Below the pieces are notes generated by a model that worked only from the letters and a program-made list of their open reading frames with translations, had not been told where the DNA came from and ran no database searches. Positions 47,025 to 56,912 of a stretch of DNA of 64,000 nt are shown piece by piece (the first letter of the stretch is position 1; each line of letters begins with the position of its first letter). The position numbers and the translations under genes were made by a program. Source of the DNA: JBBDWJ01 sp963824095 (lineage in GTDB: Bacteria; Acidobacteriota; Terriglobia; Bryobacterales; UBA6623); the NCBI GenBank assembly GCA_963824095.1, contig CAWGNS010000008.1, positions 558,001-622,000 on the forward strand, written 5' to 3'.

Positions 47025-48026
47025 CTACTTATGCGTATGGCGCAAGCGGTTCAGCTTCAGGCTGACCGCCTTCAGCTCGTTTTCGAGCGTCGGATGATCG
47101 CTGGGATCGACGGACTGGAAATCGGCGCCGAGACCGCCGAACTCAGTTCGCACGATCAGCACCTTGAAGCCAAATTGCGATTCGATCTCGCGCCGCACCT
47201 GCTTGAGGGGTTCGCCGAAGTACTCCTGGACCCGACCGCTGCGGAGGCAGACCAGATGCGCGTGTTCCGGCTTGAGGCGCGTCTCGTAGTAGTGTTGCTC
47301 ACCCTCGTAGTGCATCAGGTCGAGCTCGTCGATCAAACCCTCCTGCTTAAGGAGCTTGAGGGTGCGATAGACGGTGACCCGGTTGATCTTGGCGTCCTGC
47401 TCGTTCGCCAGCGTGCAGATCTGCTCGGCGTTCAAATGCTCGCGGGCGTTGTGAATAATCTCGAAGATCACTTCGCGCTGCCGCGTCAGCCGGATGCCGT
47501 GCTCGCGCAGCGGCGCTTGCGTATCGCCGCCAACCGGGAACTCCATCACCGGCTTGAACTGCTTTTCGAGCATCGAAACCTGCTCGACGTCGGTGCGCTG
47601 GCAGTCGGGGCAGATGCCGCCGACCTCGGTGCGCGCGATCAGCACATGGAAGCCGAACTGCGTCTCGACCTCGTGGCGCATCTGCTGCAGCGGCTTGCCG
47701 AAGTATTCCTGCACGCCGCCGCAACGCACGCACACCATATGGGCGTGCTCGCGTTTCAGGCGTGTTTCATAGTAGTGCTGCTCGCCCTCGTAGTGCATCA
47801 GGTCGAGCTCGTCGACCAGGCCCTCGTGTTTCAACAGCTTGAGGGTGCGGTAGACGGTGACCCGATTGATCTTCGGATTTTTTTTGCGGGCCAGCTCGTA
47901 GATCTGCTCGGCGTCGAGGTGAGCGTGAGCGTTATGAATGATGTCAAACAGCAGCTGGCGCTGCCGTGTCAGCCGGATACCGTGCGCGCGCAGAGGCGCC
48001 TGTGTTGGGGAAAGTGCCACCGTCAC
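47025..48026 (-). CDS. Tandem double-Fur repressor fusion
   Basis: 333 residues made of two complete Fur-family units, about 1-165 and 170-333, roughly three quarters identical by eye. Each unit has the winged helix (HGIRLTRQRQLLFDIIHN / HGIRLTRQREVIFEIIHN; KINRVTVYRTLKLLK in both) and the dimerisation/metal part (DLMHYEGEQHYYETRLK; EHAH). Unit 1 keeps both structural-zinc pairs, CVRC and CPDC. In unit 2 these read CLRS and GADF, so three of four Cys are lost while the His/Glu sites remain. A normal Fur is about 150 residues and dimerises; this one may act as a covalent pseudo-dimer. GTG 48026 is preceded by AAAGGGC. Likely operon with the FHA-GAF-SpoIIE gene. Confidence 0.9.
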   Translation of the reverse strand: MTVALSPTQAPLRAHGIRLTRQRQLLFDIIHNAHAHLDAEQIYELARKKNPKINRVTVYRTLKLLKHEGLVDELDLMHYEGEQHYYETRLKREHAHMVCVRCGGVQEYFGKPLQQMRHEVETQFGFHVLIARTEVGGICPDCQRTDVEQVSMLEKQFKPVMEFPVGGDTQAPLREHGIRLTRQREVIFEIIHNAREHLNAEQICTLANEQDAKINRVTVYRTLKLLKQEGLIDELDLMHYEGEQHYYETRLKPEHAHLVCLRSGRVQEYFGEPLKQVRREIESQFGFKVLIVRTEFGGLGADFQSVDPSDHPTLENELKAVSLKLNRLRHTHK

Positions 48027-48635
48027 GCCCTTTATACTATGGGATCATCTTAACACATTGAGTCCCTTCGACCGGCCCGTCCCGGTCGCCGAATCAGGTT
48101 GGTCCGCGTGCCGCAAACCATTGACGAATGGAAGCTTGGCGCCGGTTGGGCACGGCGCCGGATTTCGGTTTTCGTTTGGCCGGTGGCGCGGGATCGGATG
48201 GGGCGATGCATCGTGACGCTCCGCTCGCGTTTCGGGATCCGTAGCGTTTGTGATCGGCGCTGGGGGCGGTTTCGTTGTGTTGTCAGCGCGCTTGTCCGCC
48301 TTCGGAGCGGCGGGGTGCGGCTTCGGCCCGCCGGCTTACGCCTGCGGCTCTGTTCTTGGTGGCTCAACCGTGTCTTGGGTCTGAAACCGCGCCCGCTGTC
48401 TGTGCCCTGAAACATCGCGCCAACGCCGCGTAGTGGTCCCGCTGACCACTCCCATTGGAGCCCACGGCTGCGGCCCCCAGGGTCCTTGATATCTCCGCTG
48501 GCGTTTTCCCGTTCAACGGCCGATAGAGGCAACAGGGCTTCGCTTCCCGGGCGGCGAAAAAAAGTTGAGAACTCAAATCATCTTTGCTGCGTCTTATGAG
48601 GCAGAGCCCGCATCCATTGAAATGAGGTGGTCCAG
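48027..48635. other. Divergent intergenic region with solo repeat
   Basis: About 610 bp. Near 48030-48055 an AT-rich stretch (TATAAA on the minus strand, just before the double-Fur start) is a plausible promoter, perhaps autoregulated. A solo GCGGCTCTGTT repeat end lies at 48325-48354. The rest was not recognised. Confidence 0.45.
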
Positions 48636-48881
48636 ATGGCTGCTGTGACGATTGTGGCTGCCAAGCAGGAAGCGGAAATGTGTTGCCCGATCTGCACGCA
48701 CACCGTGCAAGCGGAAGTGCGTGAGATCAAAATGGGCTGGCATAGTAAATGGACGCCCGTGCCGGGCCAAAAGTGCCCGCGATGCTGGACTTCGCTAGAT
48801 GCAGCATTTATAGTGAGACTCTTGGAAGCGAAGCCCACACTGGCGGCCAAACCACGAACGGCCGCGCGCCTGAGCGGCTGA
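48636..48881 (+). CDS. Small four-cysteine zinc-ribbon-like protein
   Basis: 81 residues from ATG 48636, preceded by GAGGTGG. Two Cys pairs, CCPIC and KCPRCW, separated by about 30 residues, with an amphipathic rest; this looks like a small zinc ribbon. No family recognised. A reading that starts at GTG 48627 is also possible. It is followed 84 bp later by another small four-Cys gene in the same direction. Confidence 0.6.
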   Translation: MAAVTIVAAKQEAEMCCPICTHTVQAEVREIKMGWHSKWTPVPGQKCPRCWTSLDAAFIVRLLEAKPTLAAKPRTAARLSG

Positions 48882-48965
48882 CCGGCACGGCGCATTGTAG
48901 CGGTGGATCGATCCACCGCGGGAGTCGACCGACATCGGCAGGGCGGGAACATCCAAGGGGGAACT

Positions 48966-49199
48966 GTGAGAAAGAAGGCGAATCCGAGCGCGACGCAGGA
49001 AATCCGGGTGGTCGACCCGGTGCTGCTCGAGTCGGCACGTAAGACCGTCTTCGAGCCTAAGCCTCCCAAGACCTTCGCCTGTCGTGTCTGCGCTTCCGAA
49101 GGCGCCACCGAACAATCCGACGGCCTCTGCTGGGTCTGCCGGCGCCTCAAGATCAGCGCCTGGCGTGAGATCGAGCAGCAAATGCCACTCGCCGAGTAG
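48966..49199 (+). CDS. Small four-cysteine zinc-ribbon-like protein
   Basis: 77 residues from GTG 48966, which is preceded by GGGGGAA. Contains CRVCASEGATEQSDGLCWVC, two CxxC pairs 14 residues apart, a compact zinc-ribbon pattern, followed by a basic helix (RRLKISAWREIEQQM). No named family recognised. Could bind nucleic acid or protein. Confidence 0.65.
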   Translation: MRKKANPSATQEIRVVDPVLLESARKTVFEPKPPKTFACRVCASEGATEQSDGLCWVCRRLKISAWREIEQQMPLAE

Positions 49200-49375
49200 C
49201 GCAGACCGGTCCGGCTGTGCCCGCGACGTCCAGCATCCAGTCTCCTCAAATTTCCTTGTACCCGGCTATTCCCGTAGCGCAGGTCTGGCGTTTCGTCAGA
49301 CCCGCGGCCGTTGCACGAACGCAAGCCGCACCGGAATACGGCCGCCTGCCTCGCCAAGGAAACCCAGCAGTCCGC

Positions 49376-50308
49376 CTACGCGCCCACGACCTCCCGGTAA
49401 ACATGGCGCGCCACGGCCAGATCCTCCGCGGCCAGCCCCTGTGACTCGAACAGCGTAATCTCTTCGTCGTTCCGGCGGCCCGCGGCGCTTCCGCCGAGAA
49501 TGGCGGATAGCTCGGTGACCCGTTGCCAGTCGAGGCGCCCGTCAGCAACGGCTCCGATCAAATCGCCCGCCTCGACCTTGGCCTGCTCGAGAGAATCCAC
49601 GGCCACCAGCGCCGCGCGCTCGACGGTCGCCGCATCGATCTCGCGGCGCCGCGCCTGGTTGCTGCCGGCCGCGTTGACGTGGCATCCCGGGCGCAGCCAA
49701 GCCGCTTCGAACACTGGCTCGCGAGCGCCGGTAACCGTCACCACGACATCGGCCTCCTCGACCGCACGTTGGGCCGTTTCTACCGCTTGGACCTCGAGCC
49801 CCAGCCGGCGGCTCATGCGCGCGGCGAACTCCCGGCGATTCTCCGCGGAACGGCTATAGACTCGGACGCTGCGCAGCGGCCTCACCGCCGCCACGGCCTC
49901 CAACTGCGTCTCGGCCTGGAAACCGCTGCCGATCAGGCCCAACGTCTCCGCCCCCGCGCGCGCCAAGTGCCGGGTGGCGACGCCGCTTGCCGCGCCGGTG
50001 CGAATCTGTCCCAACGCATTGGCGTCGATCATCGCCAGCAGCGAAGCCTGCTCGGCGTCGAACAACAGCACCACGAAGCGGGCTCCCACACCGGGCTTGG
50101 TCACGTATAGTTTCGCCCCCAGCAATCCGTCGCCGTTGTCTCCGGCGGCCATGTAGTGCAGCACTGCGGAGTTCTGGAGCACGACGCGCCGCCGCGGTTG
50201 GTTCACCACCACGCCTCCACTCAGACGGCGGAACGACTCCTCGACCAACTCGACGGCCTTGGCTATCGGCAGCGCCTGGCGGACCTGTTCTTCGGTGATA
50301 TGGATCAT
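49376..50308 (-). CDS. Ornithine cyclodeaminase / mu-crystallin family protein
   Basis: 310 residues. Family landmarks: AVELVEESFRRLSGG near the N-terminus, GDGLLGAKLYVTKPG (substrate-binding Lys), ANALGQIRTGAASGVATRHLARAGAETLGLIGSGFQAETQ (Arg-Thr-Gly and NAD-binding GxGxQ), VRVYSRSAENRREFAARM and CHVNAAGSNQARRREID (catalytic-type Asp). It probably acts as an NAD(P)-dependent imine reductase or amino acid dehydrogenase. It lies 28 bp downstream of the SorC regulator gene on the same strand and is probably controlled by it. Confidence 0.88.
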   Translation of the reverse strand: MIHITEEQVRQALPIAKAVELVEESFRRLSGGVVVNQPRRRVVLQNSAVLHYMAAGDNGDGLLGAKLYVTKPGVGARFVVLLFDAEQASLLAMIDANALGQIRTGAASGVATRHLARAGAETLGLIGSGFQAETQLEAVAAVRPLRSVRVYSRSAENRREFAARMSRRLGLEVQAVETAQRAVEEADVVVTVTGAREPVFEAAWLRPGCHVNAAGSNQARRREIDAATVERAALVAVDSLEQAKVEAGDLIGAVADGRLDWQRVTELSAILGGSAAGRRNDEEITLFESQGLAAEDLAVARHVYREVVGA

Positions 50309-50336
50309 ATTGCCTCCGGCTAGCGTCCCCGCGCAC

Positions 50337-51305
50337 CTAGCCGTCCTTTTCGATAATCAGCCGCTCGGCGGTGGCGCGATCGGTGATCAAGCCGTTGACC
50401 CAGCCGCCGCGCAGGGCGCCACGAATCGCTTGGGTTTTTTGCAGGCCGCCGGCGACGCCGATGCAGCGGTTTACCTTGCGCAGTTGGTCGAGCTGCATTC
50501 CGATGACACACTTGTCGAGCGCGGTCGCGACCGGGCGGCCGTTGCGGTCGAAAAAACGCAGGCAGAGATCGCCGACGGCGCCGCGCTCGCGGGCGTTGGA
50601 GAGCTCTTCTTCGAAGACCACGACGCCGCTGCTGGAGAGTTCCTTAGAGGGGCCGACGGCGCCGATCCCGACCAGGGCGAGGGTGACGACGGGAAACAGG
50701 TCCATCGTCTCGCGGACGAACTTGTTGCCCAGGAAAAAGCGGCGGTTGGCGGCCGACCGCACGACGCCGGGTGCGGGCAGAAAGCGCGGCTGGCCGCGCA
50801 CGAGGTCGGCGAACTGGCGGGTCAAGGCGCTGGCATGGGCGTCCTTGACCGGGTCGCCGATGCCGCCCAGGATCTGCACCACCTGGGCATTGGTGGCGTG
50901 GGGCATGCGAGGCATGGTGTCCATCATCGCCAGCAGGGCGCGGCTCCACGAAGAGATGCCCACTACCTCGCCGCGTTTCAGGATCGCCTCGACATGGAAG
51001 GCCGCCGCGGCGCCGATGTCGCGAAGGATGCGGCCGTCGGAGCGTTCGCTATCGTCGGAGTCGACGACGACGGCCTCTTTAAGGCCATAAGCCTCCTGCA
51101 ACTGCTCCTCGAGCTCGGAATGAACGCCGCTGGGGACGGTAACGCTGATGCGGACGATCCGTTCGAGCTGCGCGCGTTTGAGCAGCCGCGAGACGGTGGA
51201 TTGGGAAAGGCCGACTTTGTCGACGATATCGTCCTGGCGCAGGCCCTGCTCGTGGTAGAGGCGGGCGACTTTGGTGATCAGCCGGAGCTCGTCGATTCGG
51301 GCCAT
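50337..51305 (-). CDS. SorC/DeoR-type sugar-binding transcriptional regulator
   Basis: 322 residues. N-terminal helix-turn-helix: LYHEQGLRQDDIVDKVGLSQSTVSRLLKRA. The rest is the SorC effector domain, with HVEAILKRGEVVGISSWSRALLAM, AQVVQILGGIGD and VVTLALVGIGAVGPSKEL, which in this family binds phosphorylated sugars. It should control the downstream ornithine-cyclodeaminase-like gene and perhaps the divergent DUF1080 operon. A perfect AT-rich palindrome directly upstream is a candidate operator. Confidence 0.9.
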   Translation of the reverse strand: MARIDELRLITKVARLYHEQGLRQDDIVDKVGLSQSTVSRLLKRAQLERIVRISVTVPSGVHSELEEQLQEAYGLKEAVVVDSDDSERSDGRILRDIGAAAAFHVEAILKRGEVVGISSWSRALLAMMDTMPRMPHATNAQVVQILGGIGDPVKDAHASALTRQFADLVRGQPRFLPAPGVVRSAANRRFFLGNKFVRETMDLFPVVTLALVGIGAVGPSKELSSSGVVVFEEELSNARERGAVGDLCLRFFDRNGRPVATALDKCVIGMQLDQLRKVNRCIGVAGGLQKTQAIRGALRGGWVNGLITDRATAERLIIEKDG

Positions 51306-51779
51306 GAGCAGAGGGTTGAATATATATTCAGTATCGTAGTTTCTCCCAGGGGTTCCGTGTGTGTCAAGTCAGCGGGTGGGTTTGGGACTCGAGAGGATCG
51401 TATTTCTCGCGTGGGAAGACAGGCCGCGGATTGAGAGGTGCAGGCCACCGCTTGCTTACGTGCGCGGCTCGGATTGAGGATTCGGCCGTTGTGAGTAATG
51501 GTGCCCTAAGCCGAGCCCGCGGTTCCTGGAAGAATGGTCACGAGGACGGACCATAGCGCGGTTGACGAGGCTGAACCTGACTCCTATAATTGCCATTGCA
51601 TATTCATTCATAGGTTCCCGAGCCCTTCGCGGGCTAGCGGCCTTTTTCCACGCAGTAAGAGCCGCCTTCGCAGCGACGTATGCGTGCGGGCCAGGCGCCG
51701 GCACATCCTGGAAAATCCACCGCGAGTCGGCTTCCATGATTGGGGAACTTCGTGATCCGGATCGCATCGAGGAGGAACC
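51306..51779. other. Divergent control region
   Basis: About 470 bp between the SorC gene and the DUF1080 gene. It contains the palindrome at 51317-51330; the rest was not resolved. Confidence 0.45.
51317..51330. promoter_or_regulatory. Candidate SorC operator palindrome
   Basis: TGAATATATATTCA is a perfect 14-bp palindrome, 12 bases before the SorC start codon and conspicuously AT-rich in this GC-rich window. SorC/DeoR-family operators are often TGAAC-type AT-rich palindromes, so autoregulation is likely. Not proven. Confidence 0.6.
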
Positions 51780-52583
51780 ATGTCTGTTCGATTCGGCGAG
51801 AGCCGCCGGCTCGTGGCGCGGTTTGCGGTGATCGCGGGAGTGGGCTGCGCCCTGGTCTGGATGAGCCAGCCGACGCCTTCGGCCGCGCAGCAGGCGGAGC
51901 ACGGCGCCGAACCAAAAGGGCACGGACCGGCGATGCCCGATCCGATCTCGAATGATACCAGCGGATTCCAGCCGATCTTCGACGGCAAGACGCTGAAGGG
52001 CTGGGACGGCAATCCGGATTTCTGGCGCGCCGAAGGCGGCTCGATCATCGGCGAGACCACCGCCGCCAAGCCGCTCAAGACCAATACCTTCCTGATCTGG
52101 CGCGCGGCGCAACCCAAGGACTTCGAGCTGAAGCTCGAATACCGTATCAATAGCACCAACAGCGGGATCCAATACCGCAGTTCGGAGCTGCCCGACGTCG
52201 GCAAGTGGGTCTTGAAGGGCTATCAGGCCGATATCGACGCGGAAAACCACTACACTGGGCAGATCTACGAGGAGCGCGGCCGCGGATTTCTGGCGTTGCG
52301 CGGCCAGTTCACCCACATCGCGCCGGGTCAGAGGCCGCGGGTGCAGGGGTCGCTGGGCGACGGCGAGGCGCTCAAGCGGCTCATCCACAACGGCGGCTGG
52401 AACACGCTGCATCTGATCGCGCGCGGCAACGTTCTCACGCAGATTCTCAATGGCGAAGTGATGAGCATGGTGATCGACGACGACGTGAGCAACCGCGCGA
52501 TGGGAGGCCTGCTGGGCGTGCAGCTCCACGTAGGCCCGCCGATGAAAGTCGAGCTTCGAAATATCTGGCTGAAGAATCTATAG
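51780..52583 (+). CDS. DUF1080 (3-keto-disaccharide hydrolase-like) exported protein
   Basis: 267 residues. Signal peptide (SRRLVARFAVIAGVGCALVWMSQPTPSAAQ), then the concanavalin-like DUF1080 fold: GFQPIFDGKTLKGWDGNPDFW, GSIIGETTAAKPLKTNTFLIW, DFELKLEYRINSTNSGIQYRS, WVLKGYQADIDAENHYTGQIYEE and GWNTLHLIARGNVLTQILNGE. Members bind or cleave keto-sugars at the cell surface and are very common in Bryobacterales. First gene of a plus-strand run with PQQ propellers, so it may share a pathway with them. Confidence 0.88.
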   Translation: MSVRFGESRRLVARFAVIAGVGCALVWMSQPTPSAAQQAEHGAEPKGHGPAMPDPISNDTSGFQPIFDGKTLKGWDGNPDFWRAEGGSIIGETTAAKPLKTNTFLIWRAAQPKDFELKLEYRINSTNSGIQYRSSELPDVGKWVLKGYQADIDAENHYTGQIYEERGRGFLALRGQFTHIAPGQRPRVQGSLGDGEALKRLIHNGGWNTLHLIARGNVLTQILNGEVMSMVIDDDVSNRAMGGLLGVQLHVGPPMKVELRNIWLKNL

Positions 52584-52754
52584 CGACGGACGCGGCCGGC
52601 GGCGCTCTCCGACGCCGCGTGAGTACGAGGCTGTGTGCCTGCCAGGCCGGTGCCACGCACGCCTACTTTGGGCGCCCTTGCCAACAGCGCCCGCGGCCCG
52701 TCGCAACGAAGTTCCTGGCAGGTCGTGCGGAAGTTCCCGCAGAGGTGCTACGAA

Positions 52755-54302
<1,548 letters not shown>

Positions 54303-54316
54303 GGGCCGGATTCGCG

Positions 54317-55099
54317 ATGTCGATATTCGCGTTGTTGGGCGTAGCATTGTTGGGCGTGGCGACGCCGGGTGTGTCGGCCGGCGCTCAACCCACCGATGCG
54401 GCGAATACGATCCAAGCACTGCGGCAGCGGGTTGAAGCGCAGCGGCGTCTGTTGCACGACTGGGCCGGGCTGACGCGCTACGGCAGCGAGAATACGGAAG
54501 TGCCCGCCCCGGCGCCGGGAGAGCGGCGGGTGGTGTTCCTGGGTGACGAGACGACCGAGGAATGGGGCCAGGGCGGGACGCCGTTCTTCCCGGGAAAGCC
54601 CTACCTCAACCGCGGCATCGCGGGGCAGACAACGCCGCAGATGCTGGTGCGTTTCCGGCAGGATGTGATCGCTCTGCAGCCGAAGGTCGTGGTGATCCTG
54701 GCGGGCGCCAACGATATCGCCAGCGTCGCCGGGCCCAGTACGCAGGGGATGATGGTCGAGAATTTCACGTCGATGGTCGAGCTGGCCAAGGCGAACCACA
54801 TCGGCGTTGTGCTGGCTTCGATCCTTCCGGTGTGCGATTGCTTTACGAACCAGACCCACCAGAGGCCGATCGGGAAGATTCGCGGGATGAACGCGTGGTT
54901 GAAGAAATACGCGACCGAGAGTGGTTCGGTCTATCTCGACTACTACTCGGGGCTGGCGGCGAACGGGGCGTTCAACAAAGAGCTGACTCGGGATGGTCTG
55001 GTTCCCAACGATGCGGGATACGGCGTGATGGCGCCGCTGGCCGAGCAGGCGATCGCCGCGGCGCTGGGGGAGAAACTGGCGCGTGCGCAGGCGCGGTGA
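54317..55099 (+). CDS. SGNH/GDSL-fold protein lacking catalytic Ser and His
   Basis: 260 residues from ATG 54317, or 266 from GTG 54299, which overlaps the preceding stop. Signal peptide MSIFALLGVALLGVATPGVSA. The SGNH blocks are clear: VVFLGDETTEEWGQGG (block I), PYLNRGIAGQTTPQMLVRF (block II Gly), VVILAGANDIA (block III Asn) and RDGLVPNDAGYGVM (block V). In active relatives block I is GDSIT and block V is DGLHPN; here the nucleophile Ser is Glu and the catalytic His is Val. Both are direct codon readings (GAG and GTT). The protein is therefore probably a non-catalytic binding protein. It lies between two PQQ propeller genes. Confidence 0.85.
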   Translation: MSIFALLGVALLGVATPGVSAGAQPTDAANTIQALRQRVEAQRRLLHDWAGLTRYGSENTEVPAPAPGERRVVFLGDETTEEWGQGGTPFFPGKPYLNRGIAGQTTPQMLVRFRQDVIALQPKVVVILAGANDIASVAGPSTQGMMVENFTSMVELAKANHIGVVLASILPVCDCFTNQTHQRPIGKIRGMNAWLKKYATESGSVYLDYYSGLAANGAFNKELTRDGLVPNDAGYGVMAPLAEQAIAAALGEKLARAQAR

Positions 55100-55241
55100 A
55101 TCGCACGAAAGCATCGCCGGCACGCGGCGAGGAACGGGATCGAACGTGGGTGCGGGATCTGAGCTTCTGGTGCAGTTCTGTGCGGCTTCGGATTCCCCGG
55201 GAGGATCCGGCGCGATGGCTCGAACAGGAGGAAGGCGGGCG

Positions 55242-56894
55242 ATGAGAAACCCTATTGCTTTCGTTGCGATCGGTCTGAGTTGCTGGCTGGCTTCGACGGG
55301 CGTCGCCTGGGGGCAGCGTGGCGCGGACTGGACCACGATCGGGAACGATGCGCAACGCTCGGCGTGGGTTCGCTCGGATGCGAAGATCTCGGTGGAGAGC
55401 GTCCACCAGCCGGACTTCCGGCTTTCGTGGAAGATGAAACTCGACAACGAGCCGCGGCAACTCAACGCGCTGACGCCGCCGGTATTGCTCGACTACTACA
55501 TCGGCTACCGCGGGTTCCGGTCGCTGGCGTTTGTAGGCGGCAGTTCCGACCGCGTGTTTGTGATCGACACCGATCTTTCCCGCATGGAGTGGGAAAAGAA
55601 TCTGGGCGGCCCGGCGACGGGCAACGCATCGCTCGACTGCCCCGGCGGAATGACGACCAGCATGACGCGCCCGACCGCGGCCGGCCTGCCGCCCTCGTAT
55701 TCGGCCAGGGGGCGCGGCCGCCGCAGTCCCGGACGCAGCGGCGTCGGCGAGCCGGGCGAGGGCGCCATCACGCTGCGAGAGACCGGGCGCCCCAGTTTTC
55801 GCCCGCCGACGCCCTCGACCTCCTCGTCGCGGGAACGGCCGCCGGTCAATCCTTACGCGCGCGAGCCCAGCTACGTCTACGCGCTGTCGAGCGACGGCAT
55901 GCTGCACACGCTCTATGTTTCCAATGGCGAGCCGGGCGCGCCGGCGGTGAAATTTCTTCCGCCCCATGCCAACGCGCAAGGACTGATTGTGGTCGACGAC
56001 GTGGCGTACGTGGCGACCACCAACGGTTGTGGCGGCGTCGCCGACGGCATCTGGGCCCTCGACCTGGAAACCAAGGAGGTCGCTTCGTGGAAAGCGCCAG
56101 GCTCGGTGGCCGGGACGCTGGGACCGGCTTTTAGCCCCGAGGGAACGGTCTACGTGGCGGCAGGCGAGGCGTCGGCGGGTTCGGCGGCGTCCGTGGTGGC
56201 CCTCGAGCCGAAGACGCTGCGGCAAACCGGTTCGTATGCGGCCGGTCAGGGGCTCACCTCGACGCCGGTGGTTCTCGACTACAACGACAAGGACCTGATC
56301 GCTGTCACCACCCGCGACGGCCGTATCGATCTGCTCGCTGGAGAGAGTCTGGGCGGGGCCGACGGCCATACGCCTCTCTATAAGACACCGGCGTATGCTC
56401 CTGGCGGCGATTTCGTTCCGGGCGCGCTCGCCACCTGGCGCGATGCTTCGGATGTGAGTTGGGTGCTGGCGCCGGCGGCCGGGCCATTGGCCTCGGGCGT
56501 GAAGTTCGAGAACACCAACGGCACGGTCACCCATGGCGCGATCGTGGCCTGGAAGGTGGTCGAACAGAACGGCGCCGTGACGCTGCAGCCGGGCTGGGTT
56601 TCAGGCGACATCGCCGCGCCGCTGCCGCCGATCGTCGTCAACGGCGTGGTGTTTGCCGCTGCCAGCGGTCAATACCAGACCACCGACCGCTCGATGACAG
56701 CGGCGCAGCGCGCCCAGCGGTCGACGCCCGCGGTGCTCTACGCGCTCGACGGTGCGACTGGAAAGACACTGTGGCAGAGCGGCGATACGATCGCGTCGTT
56801 CTCGCAGGGCGGTTTGTCGTCGGGCGGGAGTACAGTGTATTTAGGCACGCACGATGGGACGCTCTATGCCTTTGGCTTCCCGATCGAGCATTAA
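55242..56894 (+). CDS. Exported PQQ-type beta-propeller protein (paralogue)
   Basis: 550 residues. Signal (FVAIGLSCWLASTGVAWGQ), then WTTIGNDAQRSAWVRSD and blades DRVFVIDTDLSRMEWEKNLGG, SYVYALSSDGMLHTLYVSNG, SPEGTVYVAAGEASAGS, VLYALDGATGKTLWQSGD and STVYLGTHDGTLYAFGF. The start of the domain closely follows that of gene 52755-54302 (LSWKMKLDNEPRQLNALTPPV versus LLWKIKLDNKPRQMHSLFPPL), so the two arose by duplication. This copy has an inserted low-complexity Arg/Pro/Ser segment near residues 140-205. ATG 55242 follows GGAGGAAGG. Predicted periplasmic. Confidence 0.85.
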   Translation: MRNPIAFVAIGLSCWLASTGVAWGQRGADWTTIGNDAQRSAWVRSDAKISVESVHQPDFRLSWKMKLDNEPRQLNALTPPVLLDYYIGYRGFRSLAFVGGSSDRVFVIDTDLSRMEWEKNLGGPATGNASLDCPGGMTTSMTRPTAAGLPPSYSARGRGRRSPGRSGVGEPGEGAITLRETGRPSFRPPTPSTSSSRERPPVNPYAREPSYVYALSSDGMLHTLYVSNGEPGAPAVKFLPPHANAQGLIVVDDVAYVATTNGCGGVADGIWALDLETKEVASWKAPGSVAGTLGPAFSPEGTVYVAAGEASAGSAASVVALEPKTLRQTGSYAAGQGLTSTPVVLDYNDKDLIAVTTRDGRIDLLAGESLGGADGHTPLYKTPAYAPGGDFVPGALATWRDASDVSWVLAPAAGPLASGVKFENTNGTVTHGAIVAWKVVEQNGAVTLQPGWVSGDIAAPLPPIVVNGVVFAAASGQYQTTDRSMTAAQRAQRSTPAVLYALDGATGKTLWQSGDTIASFSQGGLSSGGSTVYLGTHDGTLYAFGFPIEH

Positions 56895-56912
56895 CGAAGT
56901 ACGCGGGCGGCT

